Of a DNA stretch of 64,000 nucleotides, positions 1 to 11,400 are shown in pieces (position 1 is the stretch's first letter; every line of letters starts with the position of its first letter). A program made the translations under genes and the position numbers. The stretch is taken from the NCBI GenBank assembly GCA_014529385.2, contig CM043950.1, positions 69,994,935-70,058,934 of the forward strand, given 5' to 3'. The notes below the pieces were generated by a model. The model saw nothing but the letters and a program-made list of their open reading frames with translations, did no database searches and was not told the origin of the DNA. The DNA comes from Adiantum capillus-veneris (taxonomy: Eukaryota > Streptophyta > Polypodiopsida > Polypodiales > Pteridaceae).

Positions 1-34
1 TAATATTACCATACATCATGATACTTGTGGTGGC

Positions 35-830
35 TAACATTCTTTCCACATTCAGCCTATCTGTCATGGTCTCTTCCTCTTTCAAACTTCTCTCACATCG
101 ATCATGTCTATCGTGATATCCATCATCATGTCGATCATGTCTACCATGATCTCCATTATCATCTCTTATGTGACTCTTGCCATCAAATCGACTGTCACGT
201 TCACTTTTGCTACCATGTCTACCATCAACACTGCTTTTGTGTTGTTCCTCACCTCATGCTCAAGCTCCTTTTGTAGATCTTCTCCTTCTATCATCAAGGA
301 CAGAAATCCAGTGGAAGTCTGAATTTAAATGCTCCCTTTTGTGTTTCTATGCTGGTGAGAAAACTTGTGGCGAACTACTTAGGAAGCTTTGTGTCATTCT
401 CTTTGAGGCTTTGCCCAAATGTTCTCTACATATCCATGGTATATATCCCTACGATCATCATGCTATCTATGAGTCCTTCGATCACTATCTATCTAGCTAA
501 CATGCCTTATACATTTAGCCTCTCTATCATGGTCTTCCTCTTTTTTATTTCTCTCATGTCGATCATGTCTACCGTGATCTCCATCATCGTGTCAATCATG
601 TCTATTCCAATCTCCACCACCATCTCTTTTGCAACGTCTGCCATCAAATCGACTATCATGTTCACTTCTACTATCATGTTTACCATCACCACTGATTTTG
701 TGTTGTTCCTCGCCTCATTCTCAAGCTCCTTTTGCAGATCTTTACTTCTCTTTCTATCATTAGGGACAAAAAGGCACGAAAGATTGAATCCGAATTCTCT
801 CTTTTTCATTTCTATGCTGGTGAGAAAAAA
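35..830 (-). repeat. Two-unit tandem repeat with Arg/His/Asp-rich coding remnant
   Basis: Two diverged units (about 35-365 and 497-830) align at an offset of about 462 bp. Both carry the blocks beginning ctaacat and ending ctatgctggtgagaaa. Read on the minus strand, each unit gives a peptide rich in alternating Arg, His, Asp and Gly (for example GDHGRHDRH in both), preceded in another frame by a Lys/Glu-rich helix-like stretch containing DLQKELE. Frameshifts and a stop break both copies. The composition resembles the charged tail of RS-like or splicing-related proteins, but I do not recognise a gene. It could also be low-complexity DNA that happens to translate this way. Confidence 0.45.
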
Positions 831-1009
831 ATTTATTGAGTGCATGTGCGTGGATGCATGCTTATGGAGAGGAAAGAGTAGGAGATAGAGAGGATAGGTT
901 TAAGGCATAGGGCAGTGAAACCTTGGCTCTCCACCCATCCATATGCCATTACATAGGCAACCCCCGAGCTGACTTCACATTGGCCCATGGCCTTATGTTA
1001 CTCCCTCTT
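831..1009. other. No gene seen; 3' flank of chromovirus remnant
   Basis: No coding signal is supported here. On the minus strand this follows the stop codon of the chromodomain remnant, so it may hold the polypurine tract and start of a decayed 3' LTR. No LTR partner is in the window, so that stays an inference. Confidence 0.25.
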
Positions 1010-1750
1010 TGGAGAAGTGTTTTGGTCCTTGAAAACAAAAGTGGGAATTTTTTTCTTAAGAACGCTAATGTTTTTTTAAGTGGCACCTTCTTCAAGTCTG
1101 TCTTTCCACTTGACTAATGCTTGGCAACGCACATGCTGACGTATGTAGATCATAATAGTCTAAAATGCACTCGGGTTCATGCGGCTAGGTTGGAGGTTTA
1201 ATGAAATCCACCAAAATATGTTGGTCAATGGCAGTGGCGTCCCTATGCAAGCGTTTACGTAAACGACTTACATAAAAAACCAAATGAATACGAGAGTGTG
1301 TAGGTAAAGAAAGTTTATAAGCCATATCTCCAACTCGCTTGAGTATCTTAAAGAGCCCACAATATCTCGAAGATAATTGAGGTGTTGGTATAGTTTTAAG
1401 ACTTTTTGAATGTTCTAGCACACGTAAAAATACCTTTTCTCTTTTGTGAAGGTTACTTGCCGACGTTTTTCATGAGAATACTTTTGTATCTATCATGTGC
1501 TTGTCGAACATTTTGATGAGAAAGTTTCAGCACCATGTGATCTTGGAGAAAGTTCTTGACTTGTTGAGGTTTTTTAGTTGCCAACCCCACCGTAACTAAT
1601 GATCTAGGTCGAAAACCATGCATAAGCATGAAATGATTAAATCTAGTCGTAACATGCTTTCCACTATTGTAAGCAAAACACTATGGCGAGAAGACCAAGA
1701 AACTATGGTGAAAATCTTGAGGAAATTTTGGCAAAGTCTTCCTTGTTAAC
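1010..1750 (-). pseudogene. Chromovirus (Ty3/gypsy) integrase C-terminus plus chromodomain, decayed
   Basis: A minus-strand open stretch (1185-1421) contains GLFKILKRVGDMAYKLSLP followed by SRIHLVF, the hallmark of the C-terminal GPY/F-type module of chromoviral integrases, which acts just after the catalytic core. Upstream (to about 1750) other frames give the core-to-tail linker, including a YNSGKH-like piece. Downstream, after a stop, the frames continue with an EPE.ILD..DL segment, then WKDRLEEGAT and a KKKFPTFVFKD end, which is the usual pattern of a chromodomain that directs integration to marked chromatin. Several frameshifts and stops break it, so it is a fossil. The LTRs and the reverse transcriptase half are not in the window. 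Confidence 0.8.
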
Positions 1751-2651
1751 TGGAGAAAAATCTCAACTAAAAATGACAAGTTTTTTTCATAAAAATCAAA
1801 GACTGAGATAAAGAGTATGGCTGACTAGCTGTGTGCATAAACTGATAACTAACTAACATAAATAGAATGCCAACACGGCATCGAATGCATCTAGCCCTCT
1901 CTATACATAACCTATGGTGAGGCCTCATAAAAAGGGGTGCTCTAGCAAACATGTATCACCAAAGAGATCTCAACCTTTGAGAATCTCCCAAGTCAAAAAC
2001 ACCTCACCACAGCGTGTCAAAGGCTCATCAAACATGACATGACTATAGTTTGAACCAAGTCTCACAAATGGTCGGGTAACTACCAAAATATCTAAGTATG
2101 GCTCCACAAATGATATATGGGGCAATGTTCGCAACTCAATGTACATGAATAACTAATTGCTACTAAGTGTAGTAGGATTTGCATGTAAACAAGGACCAAG
2201 TTGATGCCATCAGTAAATAATCATCGTATTCCTGTGGGGATAAAAATTATCTCAAAAGAGCTAATCATCACTCAATAGTGTAAGAGCAATAATTGCTCAA
2301 CGCATAATGCATACATACTCCCATTTGACAAATTGACCTTGTTGCAAAGTAAAACTGCATGTACATGTGAGATCTAGTAGACCAAGCCAACAATGGTTGT
2401 GCACAAGCTAAGATTTTCAGTGTCTCAAAAGCACAATGGCATACACAGGCCAAAAAAAAGCATATGGCTGCTACTAGATAAAATCCTCTCTGAAAGCCCT
2501 AAAGAGTAACAAAATGTTTGTAAGTTGCAAGCCTGTAACCCCACTTGTGCTGTCATTGCCAAACACTTTTCCTTAGACAAAAAGTGGTCCTTGGCCGATG
2601 ATATGATGCTCACCATCTACTTGTCAATGCCAAATCTTCCTCCAAGCAATG
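1751..2651. other. No gene recognised
   Basis: About 900 bp of AT-rich sequence with only short open frames on both strands and no motif I can name. It lies between the chromovirus remnant and the left LTR arm and is probably decayed repeat DNA. Confidence 0.4.
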
Positions 2652-2790
2652 TGCTACAAACGGATGCGTGGAGAGCCATGCAAATACCGAGAATAGTGCA
2701 CTACAAACCATAAAACAGACTACTCGGTATACCTGGCAATCCCATAAATGCATAATCCGAGCGGAGTGCTACACCGACACAACAAGAGAG
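2652..2790 (-). repeat. Inverted LTR arm A, distal part (split by element 1)
   Basis: Reverse-complement match to the end of the plus-strand LTR at 9571-10046: the blocks tgctacaaac, gaatagtgcactacaaacc and ctggcaatcccataaa recur inverted there with scattered mismatches. The arm continues at 8358 after the copia insertion. Its last five bases, GAGAG, are the target-site duplication of element 1. No primer-binding site flanks the left end, so this end looks like the outer end of a 3' or solo LTR. Confidence 0.75.
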
Positions 2791-3017
2791 TGTTACCATA
2801 CACATGTGGTAGTGATGTGTGTGAGCACACTAGGACCGTCGGGGCATTTTTTCCCTCTTTAAGAGGTTTTTCCCCCCGTGCATTGTATATACACCCATCA
2901 TTCTAGGGCAATCAATCTTTCCATTGCACACTAAGTAATACGCTCTCCGTTGTGTGCCTTGAGATTCCTTCGTCTTCTCCAAGGTGTGTGCATTTCTCTG
3001 TAACCGTAATTCCAGCA
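2791..3017 (+). repeat. 5' LTR of copia element 1
   Basis: 227 bp, TG...CA. It carries the family blocks (gtggtagtgatgtgtgtg, cattgcacactaagtaa) and a TATA-like stretch near 2883-2892. It pairs with 8132-8357. Confidence 0.95.
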
Positions 3018-3019
3018 AT

Positions 3020-3031
3020 TGGTATCAGAGC
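3020..3031 (+). other. Primer-binding site, initiator-Met tRNA
   Basis: TGGTATCAGAGC, two bases after the 5' LTR. This is the standard copia site complementary to the 3' end of initiator methionine tRNA, where minus-strand DNA synthesis starts. Confidence 0.9.
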
Positions 3032-3313
3032 AGGTTGCATCCTCCTGAGCTTAGTAGCCAATAGCTCTAGCACACACCTGCTCACTTTCTTTGATTTTGG
3101 TGAGCTTTGGTGAAGGCTCATTTTGACCTCCGTTTCCACTACAGCCAGGTCTACACATGCAATTTCATCATTTTGTGCAAGTTTTTTGTCAGTGCCAGTT
3201 ACTGCATAATAGGTCCATACAGTCTACTGCGGGTGGTGCTATATAGCACATGCTGCTCTCACTCAGTTTCTCCTCATTTCGAGCAGATTTCACATCAGGT
3301 GCAGGAATTTTCC

Positions 3314-4395
3314 ATGGTTGACAACAACATAGATGTGTTCAAGATGTTTGTTGTTGAGGACAGATTGGATGGGTACAATTACCTTATGTGGGCTTACATG
3401 CTGCAACATGTTCTTGTGTCAAAGGGCATCTAGAATATTGTGCAGGGCATTGATGTACGTCCTGGTTCTAAGGATGTAGGGGATGTTGAGGATGTTGTAG
3501 GTCTTGCTGCAAGGATTGCTGCTCTTATAGTTGTTTTGCCTACGACAGAACAAGCTCATTGGGATGTAAGAGATGCACAGGCTCATGCATTGATTGCATT
3601 GTCTGTGAAGCGCACTATCACTCCTCACATCCATTCAACAAAATCTACAAAACAGGCTTGGGATATTTTGGTTGGTGTTTATGCAAGCCGCAATGAGGTT
3701 AAAATGGCTTTGCTGCGTAAAGATCTTGAATCAAAGATTATGCATGAGGAAGATGAAATGGACACCTTTCTTGCTGGTGTCAAGGATGTTAATGAGCAAC
3801 TAGTATCTGCAAGAGAAATCATTTCTGCCAGTTCACTTGTGCAGACTGTTCTTGATGCTTTGCCAGATTCTTACCAGACTTTTGCTAGTACTTAAAGACT
3901 TATGACCCAAGGAAATCCTGAAGTTGATAAAGTTTGATGCATTGTGCACATTGTTGTTGCAAGAGTCACTTTTGAGAAAAAAACAGGACTAGGCAATGTG
4001 CAGTTGAACAGGCTTTTATTGCAGCTCAAAGAAAAGGTGGGAACAACAATGTAACCACTTTCTTATGGTTCTGCTGCAAGTGGCAAAACTTCTATTCCTA
4101 ATGCTTCTGCTGGCAGCACTTTGTCTAACAATTTTGGTGATAAGGGCAAAGAGAAGATACGTTGCCATTATTATAAAGCTAACGATGACTTGATCAAGCA
4201 GTGTCCAAAATTGAAGGCAAAAGAGGCTAAGCAGAAAGAGGTTGGATCCAGCACAGGGTCCAATACAAGTGCAGCAATTGTAGAGTCTTCTGTCAAAGGA
4301 GATTGTGATGCTGATGTTGATGCAGAATAGGCATTTAGTGCAGAGTGCATTTATGATCCTATTGTCCATGATGCATGTATGTTAGTTGCTATAGA
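3314..4395 (+). pseudogene. gag: copia element 1 gag
   Basis: Capsid-type protein of the copia family. The start ATG is chosen by homology with element 5, whose protein begins MADNNN; here it is MVDNNI. The first segment stops at a TAG (3431-3433) where the relatives have Trp. A second segment (3440-3895) covers the rest of the UBN2-like capsid region and stops at a TAA that again replaces Trp. The zinc knuckle near 4164 reads CHYY rather than CHYC, so its second cysteine is lost. Gag would package the element's RNA in cytoplasmic particles; this copy cannot. Confidence 0.85.
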
Positions 4396-5870
4396 TTTAC
4401 ATGTGTGGTATTTTGACAGTGGTGCTACAAAGCACATTACCTCACATCGTGATTGTTTACCTCTATTGAGTATGTCCCTCATGGGAATATGGTGACTTGT
4501 GCCAACAATGGCTCTTATCCTATTCAAGGAGTTGGAAAATTTGTGCTTACTATTGCAAATGGCAGTTCTTTTAAACTTGTTGATGCATTGTATGTACCTG
4601 GGATCAAAAAGAACCTTTTGTCTATATCTGCACTTGTTAGACTTGGTCTTGTAGTCAAATTTGTGGATGACAAATGTACAGTTCATGATCTCAGTTTTGG
4701 TGATGAAATTGTTGCATCTGGCCTTTTGTGTCGTGGGCTATATAAGCTCACTTCGTATGACAAGTGTGGACAAAATTTTGCAAATGCCATTGCAGATTCA
4801 AGGGTTGTCTCAGATGCAAAACTGTGGCATGCACGTTTTGGGCATCTGAATTTTTCAAGTTTGCTACGTTACAGAAATCTGATATGGTTGCTTCTTTGCC
4901 GCGTCTTGAAGCACCTGTGAAACAAGTTTGTGAAAGTTGTATTTTGGTAAAATGCAGCGTGCTAAGTTTCCAAAGGATGGGTCAATTCGTGCTACATGCA
5001 GATTGCAACTTATGCATAGTGATGTTTGTGGGCCTATGCAAACCTCGTCCTTGGGAAATTACTTGTACTTCGCGACTTTCATTCATGACTACTCCAGGCA
5101 TGCATGGGTGTATCCGTTGAAAGCTAAGTTCACAGTGTTTATGTGCTTCAAGCAATTTCTTGCTATGGCTGAAAATGTCTCAAAATGTACTATGGGCACC
5201 CTCCGTTACGATTGAGGGGGGGAGTATATGTCTCATGAATTTAATGCATTTCTAGCTAGTCGTGGGATAGAACACCAATGTACAGTGCCGTATACGCCTC
5301 AGCAAAATGGTATTGATGAGAGGAAAAACAGGTCTCTTATAAAAATGGCACAATGTATGGTCAAAAGTCAAGCTTTACCACATTCGTTTTGGCTCGAAGC
5401 TGTCAAGTGTACCACTTATGTACTCAACAAGTGTCCTACGAAAGCGTTGCAGTCTATAACTCCATATGAAGCATGCAATGATAGAAAACCATCTACATGC
5501 GTCTTTTTGGCTGTTTGGCTTATGGTTTAGTGCCACAAGCGCAGCGCAAAAAACTGGATGATAAGGCGGGGATAAGGCTGTCAAATGTATTTTTGTTGGT
5601 TATAGTGCTGAAAGCAAAGGTTACAGGTTATATCATCCACAAATAAATTGTATTCTGGTTTCACGGGATGTTGTGTTTGTGGAAGATTCAGTTCAGCCCT
5701 TGCTGTCATGTACTAGAGACAATAATGTCAGCTCAAAGGACATTTATGACACTTTGTTGCCCTTTTTAAGTGGTGGAAGTTCGAATGTAAACTCCAATGA
5801 GGCAAATGTACAGCCTATGGGGGTTTCTAAAAATGTTACAGATCAGCCTATTTTATTGATGTAGATGTAC
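4396..5870 (+). pseudogene. pol: copia element 1 protease-integrase
   Basis: The copia protease motif FDSGATKHIT is at about 4414-4443. A GAG-pre-integrase zinc-binding stretch follows (LWHARFGHLNF, then a Cys pair near 4930). The integrase core holds HSDVCGP, a damaged RYD motif with a TGA at about 5212 (CGA in element 5), and QQNG..ERKNRS carrying the catalytic Glu. Frames shift near 4450, 4860 and 5500. The integrase would insert the cDNA and the protease would cut the polyprotein. The segment ends in the low-homology linker to RT. Confidence 0.85.
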
Positions 5871-8056
5871 ATGATGTACTTGATGGGGAAAGGGCTGAAA
5901 ATGAGCAGGCTAGAGTATGCCAAAATGGTTGGTGCACACTTTGCATGATAGTAAATTGGATGCACCTTTGTCTAGTGGTACTCGTTCAGGCTCTCGCCAT
6001 GCATCTTATGCATCAGATTGTTATGCTTTGGCTGTGTCTAGTTTACATGATGTTGAGGAGTCTCTGTCTTTTGATGAATCATAGAATTCAAAAAATTGGA
6101 TGGCTGCCATGCAATCAAAATATGATGCACTTATAGAAAATGGCGCATGGACTTTATGTGATTTGCCTCCTGGCAAAAAGGCCATTGGTACGAAGTGGGT
6201 TTACAAGTTGAAACGCAAGCTGGATGGTCAGATCGATCACCATAAGGCTCGACTTGTTGCAAAGGGTTATGCACAGCAAAAAGGCATAGATTATGAAGAG
6301 ACTTTTGCTCCCACTTGTCGTATGACTACTGTGCGTATTCTATGTGCATTGGTAGCTCATTTTGGTTGGGATGTACATCAATCAGACATTGTTACTGCTT
6401 TCTTGAATGGTGACATATTTGAGGAAGTTTATGTAATGCAGCCTCACGGTTTTGCCATAAAAGGACAAGAGGACAAAGTGTGCAAATGTAAGAAGGCTTT
6501 GTATGGGTTGAAGCAATCTCCTCGTGCTTGGTATGAGAAAGTTGACACTCATTTGGTTAAACGAGGCTTTCGTAATAACAGTCCAACAGAAAGCACATTG
6601 TATGTAAAGCGTGAGGGTGATGTACTTCTCATTGTGGTTCTTTATGTTGATGATTTGCTGATCACTGGACTAAATGAGAGACATATTGCTGAATTTAAGG
6701 CTGATTGAATGCTACTTTCAAGATGAAAGATTTGGGGCTGTTGCATCATTACTTGGATATACAGTTTAAGCAGTGTGATGGTGGTATTGCCTTGTGTCAG
6801 AAAAGTTACATAGAGACATTGCTATGTAAGTTTGGACTTGAGGATTGCAAACCTATTGCCACTCCCATGGAAACAGGTTTGAAGTTAAGTCGACATGATG
6901 CTGGCGATCCTGCTGATGTCACTCTTTACCAAACTGTTGTTGGCTGCCTCATTTATGTATGCAACACGAGGCCATATATTCAGTTTGCAGTCTCACAGGT
7001 CAGCAGATTCATGCATAGCCCAGGGTCTAAGCATTGGCAGGCTGTCAAGAGGATTTTCCACTACCTTAGTGGCACTTTACATCTTGGCTTGTTTTACCCC
7101 AAGGGGATCATTGCCGCCATACTTACATGCTTTTTCGGACTCAGATTGGACTGGTTGTTTTGACACACGAGTGTCCACAAGTGGTTTTTGTTTCATGCTT
7201 GGTAGTCCATGTATATCATGGTTGAGCAAGAAGCAACCTATTGTGGCCACTTCTAGTTGTGAGGCTGAGTACATGGCAGTCTTCACAGCTACGGTTGAGT
7301 GTGTATGGCTCAGACGCCTTATGGCTGATTTGGGTGTTGGACAGGACACTGCCAACACTATCTACATTGACAGTCAGAGCGCATTGGCAGTTGCGAGGAA
7401 CCCAGTTTTTCATGCTCACACAAAGCACATTGAGGTGCATTACCACTATGTCAGGGAGAGGCTCTCAACAGGAGAGATCAGCTTGGCTTATGTGACAACA
7501 CAGGACAACCTTGCAGATTTTCCGCTACTTGAGTGGCACTTTACATCTTGGCTTTTTTTATCCCAAGGGAGGATCATTGCCGCCAGATTTACATGCTTTT
7601 TCGGACTCAGATTGGGCTGCTTGTTATTACACGCGAGTGTCCACAATTGGTTTTTGTTTCATGCTTGGCAATTCATGTATTTCATGGTTGAGCAAGAAGC
7701 AACCTACTGCGGCCACTTCTAGTTGTGAGGCCGAGTATACAAGACAGTCTTCATAGCTGCGGTTGAGTGTGTATGGCTCAGATGGCTGATTTGGGTGTTG
7801 GACAAGACACTGCCAACACTATCTACACTAACAGTCAGAGCGCATTGGCAGTTGCAAGTAACCCAGTTTTTCATGCTAGCACAAAGCACATTGAGGTGTA
7901 TTACCACTATGTCAGGGAGAGGCTCTCAGCGGAGAGATCAGCTTGGCTTATGTGCTGACAAAGTACAACCTTGCAGATCTTTTCACAAAGGCATTGTCTC
8001 ATGAGAACTTCAAAGATTTTCTCAAAGATTTGGGCTTACTCCCCTTTGTGGACTGA
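5871..8056 (+). pseudogene. pol: copia element 1 reverse transcriptase-RNase H
   Basis: The longest intact piece is 6100-6708, with WVYKLKRK, ARLVAKGYAQ, the AFLNGDI region and the catalytic YVDDLL. A TAG at 6082-6084 lies just before it and is also present in element 2. A one-base deletion near 6705 breaks the frame. The RNase H part (DSDW, SSCEAEY, DSQSALAV) is present twice because of a 464-bp duplication, with further small deletions in the second copy. The native end FVD-stop is at 8054-8056. Confidence 0.9.
7052..7983 (+). repeat. 464-bp tandem duplication inside RNase H
   Basis: Unit 1 is about 7052-7519 and unit 2 about 7516-7983, offset exactly 464 bp (ggcactttac at 7071 and 7535). 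The junction lies in the 8-bp microhomology gattttcc (7052-7059 and 7516-7523). Both units contain the RNase H stretch from SGTLHLG to the region of the last catalytic residues. Neither element 2 nor element 5 has this duplication. Confidence 0.9.
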
Positions 8057-8119
8057 TAATGTCCTCAGGGCATGGCACTTCCCTTTACTCATGTGCCAAC
8101 TCTCGTTCACCGCATCACT

Positions 8120-8131
8120 CCAAGGGGAATT
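8120..8131 (+). other. Polypurine tract of copia element 1
   Basis: A purine-rich ccaaggggaat stretch directly before the 3' LTR. This is the usual primer position for plus-strand synthesis. Confidence 0.75.
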
Positions 8132-8357
8132 TGTTACCATATACATGTGGTAGTGATGTGTGTGAACACACTAGGACCACCGGGCATTTTTCCCCTCTTT
8201 AGGAGGTTTTCCCCCCCGTGCATTGTATATATGCCCATCATTCTAGGGCAACCTATCTTTCCATTGCACACTAAGTAATACACTCTTTGTTGTGTGCCTT
8301 GAGCTTCCTTCATCTTCTCCAAGGTGTGTGCGTTTCCCTGCAACCCTTATTCCAACA
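8132..8357 (+). repeat. 3' LTR of copia element 1
   Basis: 226 bp, TGTTACCATA...CCAACA, followed by the target-site copy GAGAG at 8358-8362. Confidence 0.95.
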
Positions 8358-8633
8358 GAGAGAAGAGAGGAGAGGAGAGAAGAAAACACAGAAGCATTGA
8401 TTACAATATCCCCCCGTGCAAGAGTGACCATTTCTCTCTTGCACGTATTTGATTTATAGATTTCTTGAATGGTCAAAGTGAGTGCAAACAGGCCGACCGG
8501 ACATAAACGACCAAAGCTCATAAAAGAGCACTTGAAAAATGTACAAAATATATTTATTTGTATAGGCCTAGACCGATCAAGCCCTTTTCCACCTTTCAGC
8601 TGTAATAAATAGTAGAATATCAATTCCATAACA
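8358..8633 (-). repeat. Inverted LTR arm A, proximal part
   Basis: Continuation of the arm at 2652-2790 after element 1. On the minus strand it starts TGTTATGG (right edge 8633), just after a purine-rich tract (8634-8647). It matches 9610-9850 in inverse orientation (for example cactcttgcac, atagatttcttgaatggtc, aagagcacttga). With the distal part the arm is about 410 bp. Confidence 0.75.
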
Positions 8634-8805
8634 TACCTCTCCATTGGAAAGCAACTGTCCTCAATTGCAAAGATAAGAAATCTACAAACGATACTTGTAG
8701 AAAAAAAACAGTGATCGAAATCTGTGTAAAAAATATCACATAGTAAAAAAAAAATTTATTAAACTAACCAACATTGCTTATGCTTGCTATCATCCACATA
8801 CTACC

Positions 8806-8833
8806 TATTCTAGTGTCCCATACCACTAGAATA
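8806..8833. repeat. Perfect short inverted repeat
   Basis: The arms tattctagtg (8806-8815) and cactagaata (8824-8833) pair perfectly around an 8-base loop. Flanking ttgcttat and ataagcaa extend the symmetry imperfectly. Confidence 0.7.
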
Positions 8834-9094
8834 AGCAATATATGGCATACCCTGATGAATCAGGATATTATTGGTCACACTCATCATTTAATAATCAATT
8901 CTCATCATTTTCAAGTTCAACACTATCGCTATAGAAAATCATCATATATCCATTCCAAATCCAAATCCAAACATCTGCCAACATGTACCCTTTCAAATCC
9001 AAATCTAAATATCCTTCATTTTGTATACCCGAGTAACAAAATCATACCGATTACATGGTGGTTAGCCACTGTAGCATGATTTTGTGATCAGTGT

Positions 9095-9274
9095 TGCCTA
9101 AACCGGCAAATCTACACCTGATGTGCCGCCTAAATCGGCAAATCGACACTTGTGCTGCCTAAACCGACGAATTTGCAGTGATATTATGTAAACTTTTGAG
9201 TCTGTTGTGTGCTGCCTAAATCGGCGAATCGGCACAGGATGAATGTTTACACAAGTGCCTAAATCGGTGAATCT
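9095..9274. repeat. Five-copy cluster of a tgcctaaaycggc motif
   Basis: Near-identical 18-23 bp units start at about 9095, 9127, 9155, 9213 and 9256, each reading roughly tgcctaaatcggcgaatc. Spacing is irregular (28-58 bp), so this is not a simple tandem satellite. No function can be named. Confidence 0.7.
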
Positions 9275-9570
9275 ATGTGATTGTGACCAATGGACCAAGC
9301 AAGGGATAAAAAGAAAAAATTTGACACAAAATTAGAGTATGTTCTAGTAGCAAAGCACTTACAAATTGTGGCTTGATATCCTAGAGCACCCTAGCTCATA
9401 GGAGGAACTGCATAGCTAATGAATAATCATAACAATAAAATTTCATGCAGTGCAAGTAGTAAGCCCTGATCATAGTAGTGTCTGCGTGTGGAGTGAGCTA
9501 TAATTAAAAGAGTCATAATTTGGATGAAGGGGATGTTGCAAATAGAATTTATGTATAAACTAGAGAGAGT

Positions 9571-10046
9571 TGCGGCTAACAGACTAAGACCAAAACATAG
9601 TTAATGGGGGCTGACAGGTGGAAAATGGCTTGATCGATCTAGGCTTATGCAAACAAATAGATATTTTGTACATTTTATTATCAAGTGCTCTTTTATGAGC
9701 TTTGGCCGTTTATGTCCGGCCGGCCAGTTTGTACTCACTTTGACCATTCAAGAAATCTATAAATCAAATATGTGCAAGAGGGAAATGGTCACTCTTGCAC
9801 GGGGGAGATTGTACCCAATGCTTGTGTATCTTCTTCTCTCCTCTCCTCTCTCCTCTCTCGCGGTCTGCTCTAGGAGGCTCATCTATACGGTCTCCCTCGC
9901 TCTATCTCGCTCTCTATCTCTCTCTATTTGTGTATCACGCAATTATGCGTTTATGGGATTGCCAGCTATGTCGAGTAGTCTGTTTTATGGTTTGTAGTGC
10001 ACTATTCTTGGTATTTGCAAGGCTCTCCATGCATTCGTTTGTAGCA
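9571..10046 (+). repeat. LTR arm B (plus orientation)
   Basis: It ends ...gtttgtagca just before a tRNA-type primer site and matches arm A inverted. The left boundary is estimated from the length of arm A and starts tgcggc; it is uncertain by some tens of bases. Pyrimidine-rich tracts (ctctcctctcc) lie in the middle. It reads as the 5' LTR of a copia-like element whose body is mostly missing. Confidence 0.7.
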
Positions 10047-10047
10047 G

Positions 10048-10060
10048 TGGTATCAGAGCC
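10048..10060 (+). other. Primer-binding site after LTR arm B
   Basis: TGGTATCAGAGCC, one base after the LTR end: the initiator-Met tRNA type. It marks arm B as a 5' LTR reading rightwards. Confidence 0.85.
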
Positions 10061-10967
<907 letters not shown>

Positions 10968-11098
10968 GAATAACGACCACAAACACCTCTAGCTCTGTCA
11001 CTTTTTCTCAATTCCCAGCCACCATCCAACCAATTGCAGAGCTAGAAGGAGGCTAAGGTGTGGACTCCCCTACCACCAGTGTTCGGGAAAAATGTGTC

Positions 11099-11325
11099 TG
11101 TTGGAATTAGGGTTGCAGAGAAATGCACACAGCTTGGAGACGACGAAGAAAGCTCAAGGCACACAATAGAGAGTGTATTACTTAGTGTGCAACGGAAAGA
11201 TAGATATCCCTAGAGTGATGGGCGTATATACAATGCACGGGGGAAAAAACCTCCTAAGGAGGGAAATAATGCCCCGGCGGTCCTAGTGTGTTCACACACA
11301 TCACTATTACATGTATATGGTAACA
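11099..11325 (-). repeat. 3' LTR of copia element 2
   Basis: 227 bp, the reverse complement of the TGTTACCATA...CCAACA family LTR. It pairs with 52923-53150. A purine-rich tract on the minus strand (11326-11338, read as ccaggggggattt) is its polypurine primer. Confidence 0.95.
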
Positions 11326-11400
11326 AATCCCCCCTGGAGTGATGCGGTGAACGAGAGCTGGCACATGAGTAAAGGGAAGTGCCATGCCCTGAGGACATGA

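Larger units (their letters stand above)
2791..8357 (+). mobile_element. Ty1/copia element 1 (decayed, complete ends)
   Basis: A 5.57-kb copia retrotransposon with both LTRs (2791-3017 and 8132-8357) starting TGTTACCATA and ending CA. It has a 5-bp target-site duplication GAGAG (2786-2790 and 8358-8362) and a primer-binding site for initiator-Met tRNA. Coding order is gag, protease, integrase, RT, RNase H, the diagnostic Ty1/copia order. The reading frame is broken by many stops and shifts. The two LTRs differ at roughly 20 of 227 positions by eye, the most of any pair here, so this is the oldest of the three family members. It inserted into LTR arm A and also carries a 464-bp internal duplication. 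Confidence 0.95.
8634..9570. other. Spacer between inverted LTR arms; no gene recognised
   Basis: AT-rich, no coding signal. It begins with a polypurine-like tract on the minus strand (8634-8647), so the left part may be the internal 3' end of the element that owned arm A. It contains a perfect 10-bp stem hairpin (8806-8833) and a cluster of five short repeats (9095-9274). Confidence 0.5.

Noticed and set aside
349-888. 179-codon Ile/Ser/Met-rich plus-strand frame resembling a membrane protein
   Set aside because: Complement of the charged minus-strand repeat; repetitive and not protein-like.
3018-3034. tRNA gene fragment
   Set aside because: The similarity to tRNA is just the primer-binding site; no cloverleaf or promoter boxes around it.
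9098-9298. Possible CRISPR-like array
   Set aside because: Only five diverged units with uneven spacers and no cas genes, in a plant context.
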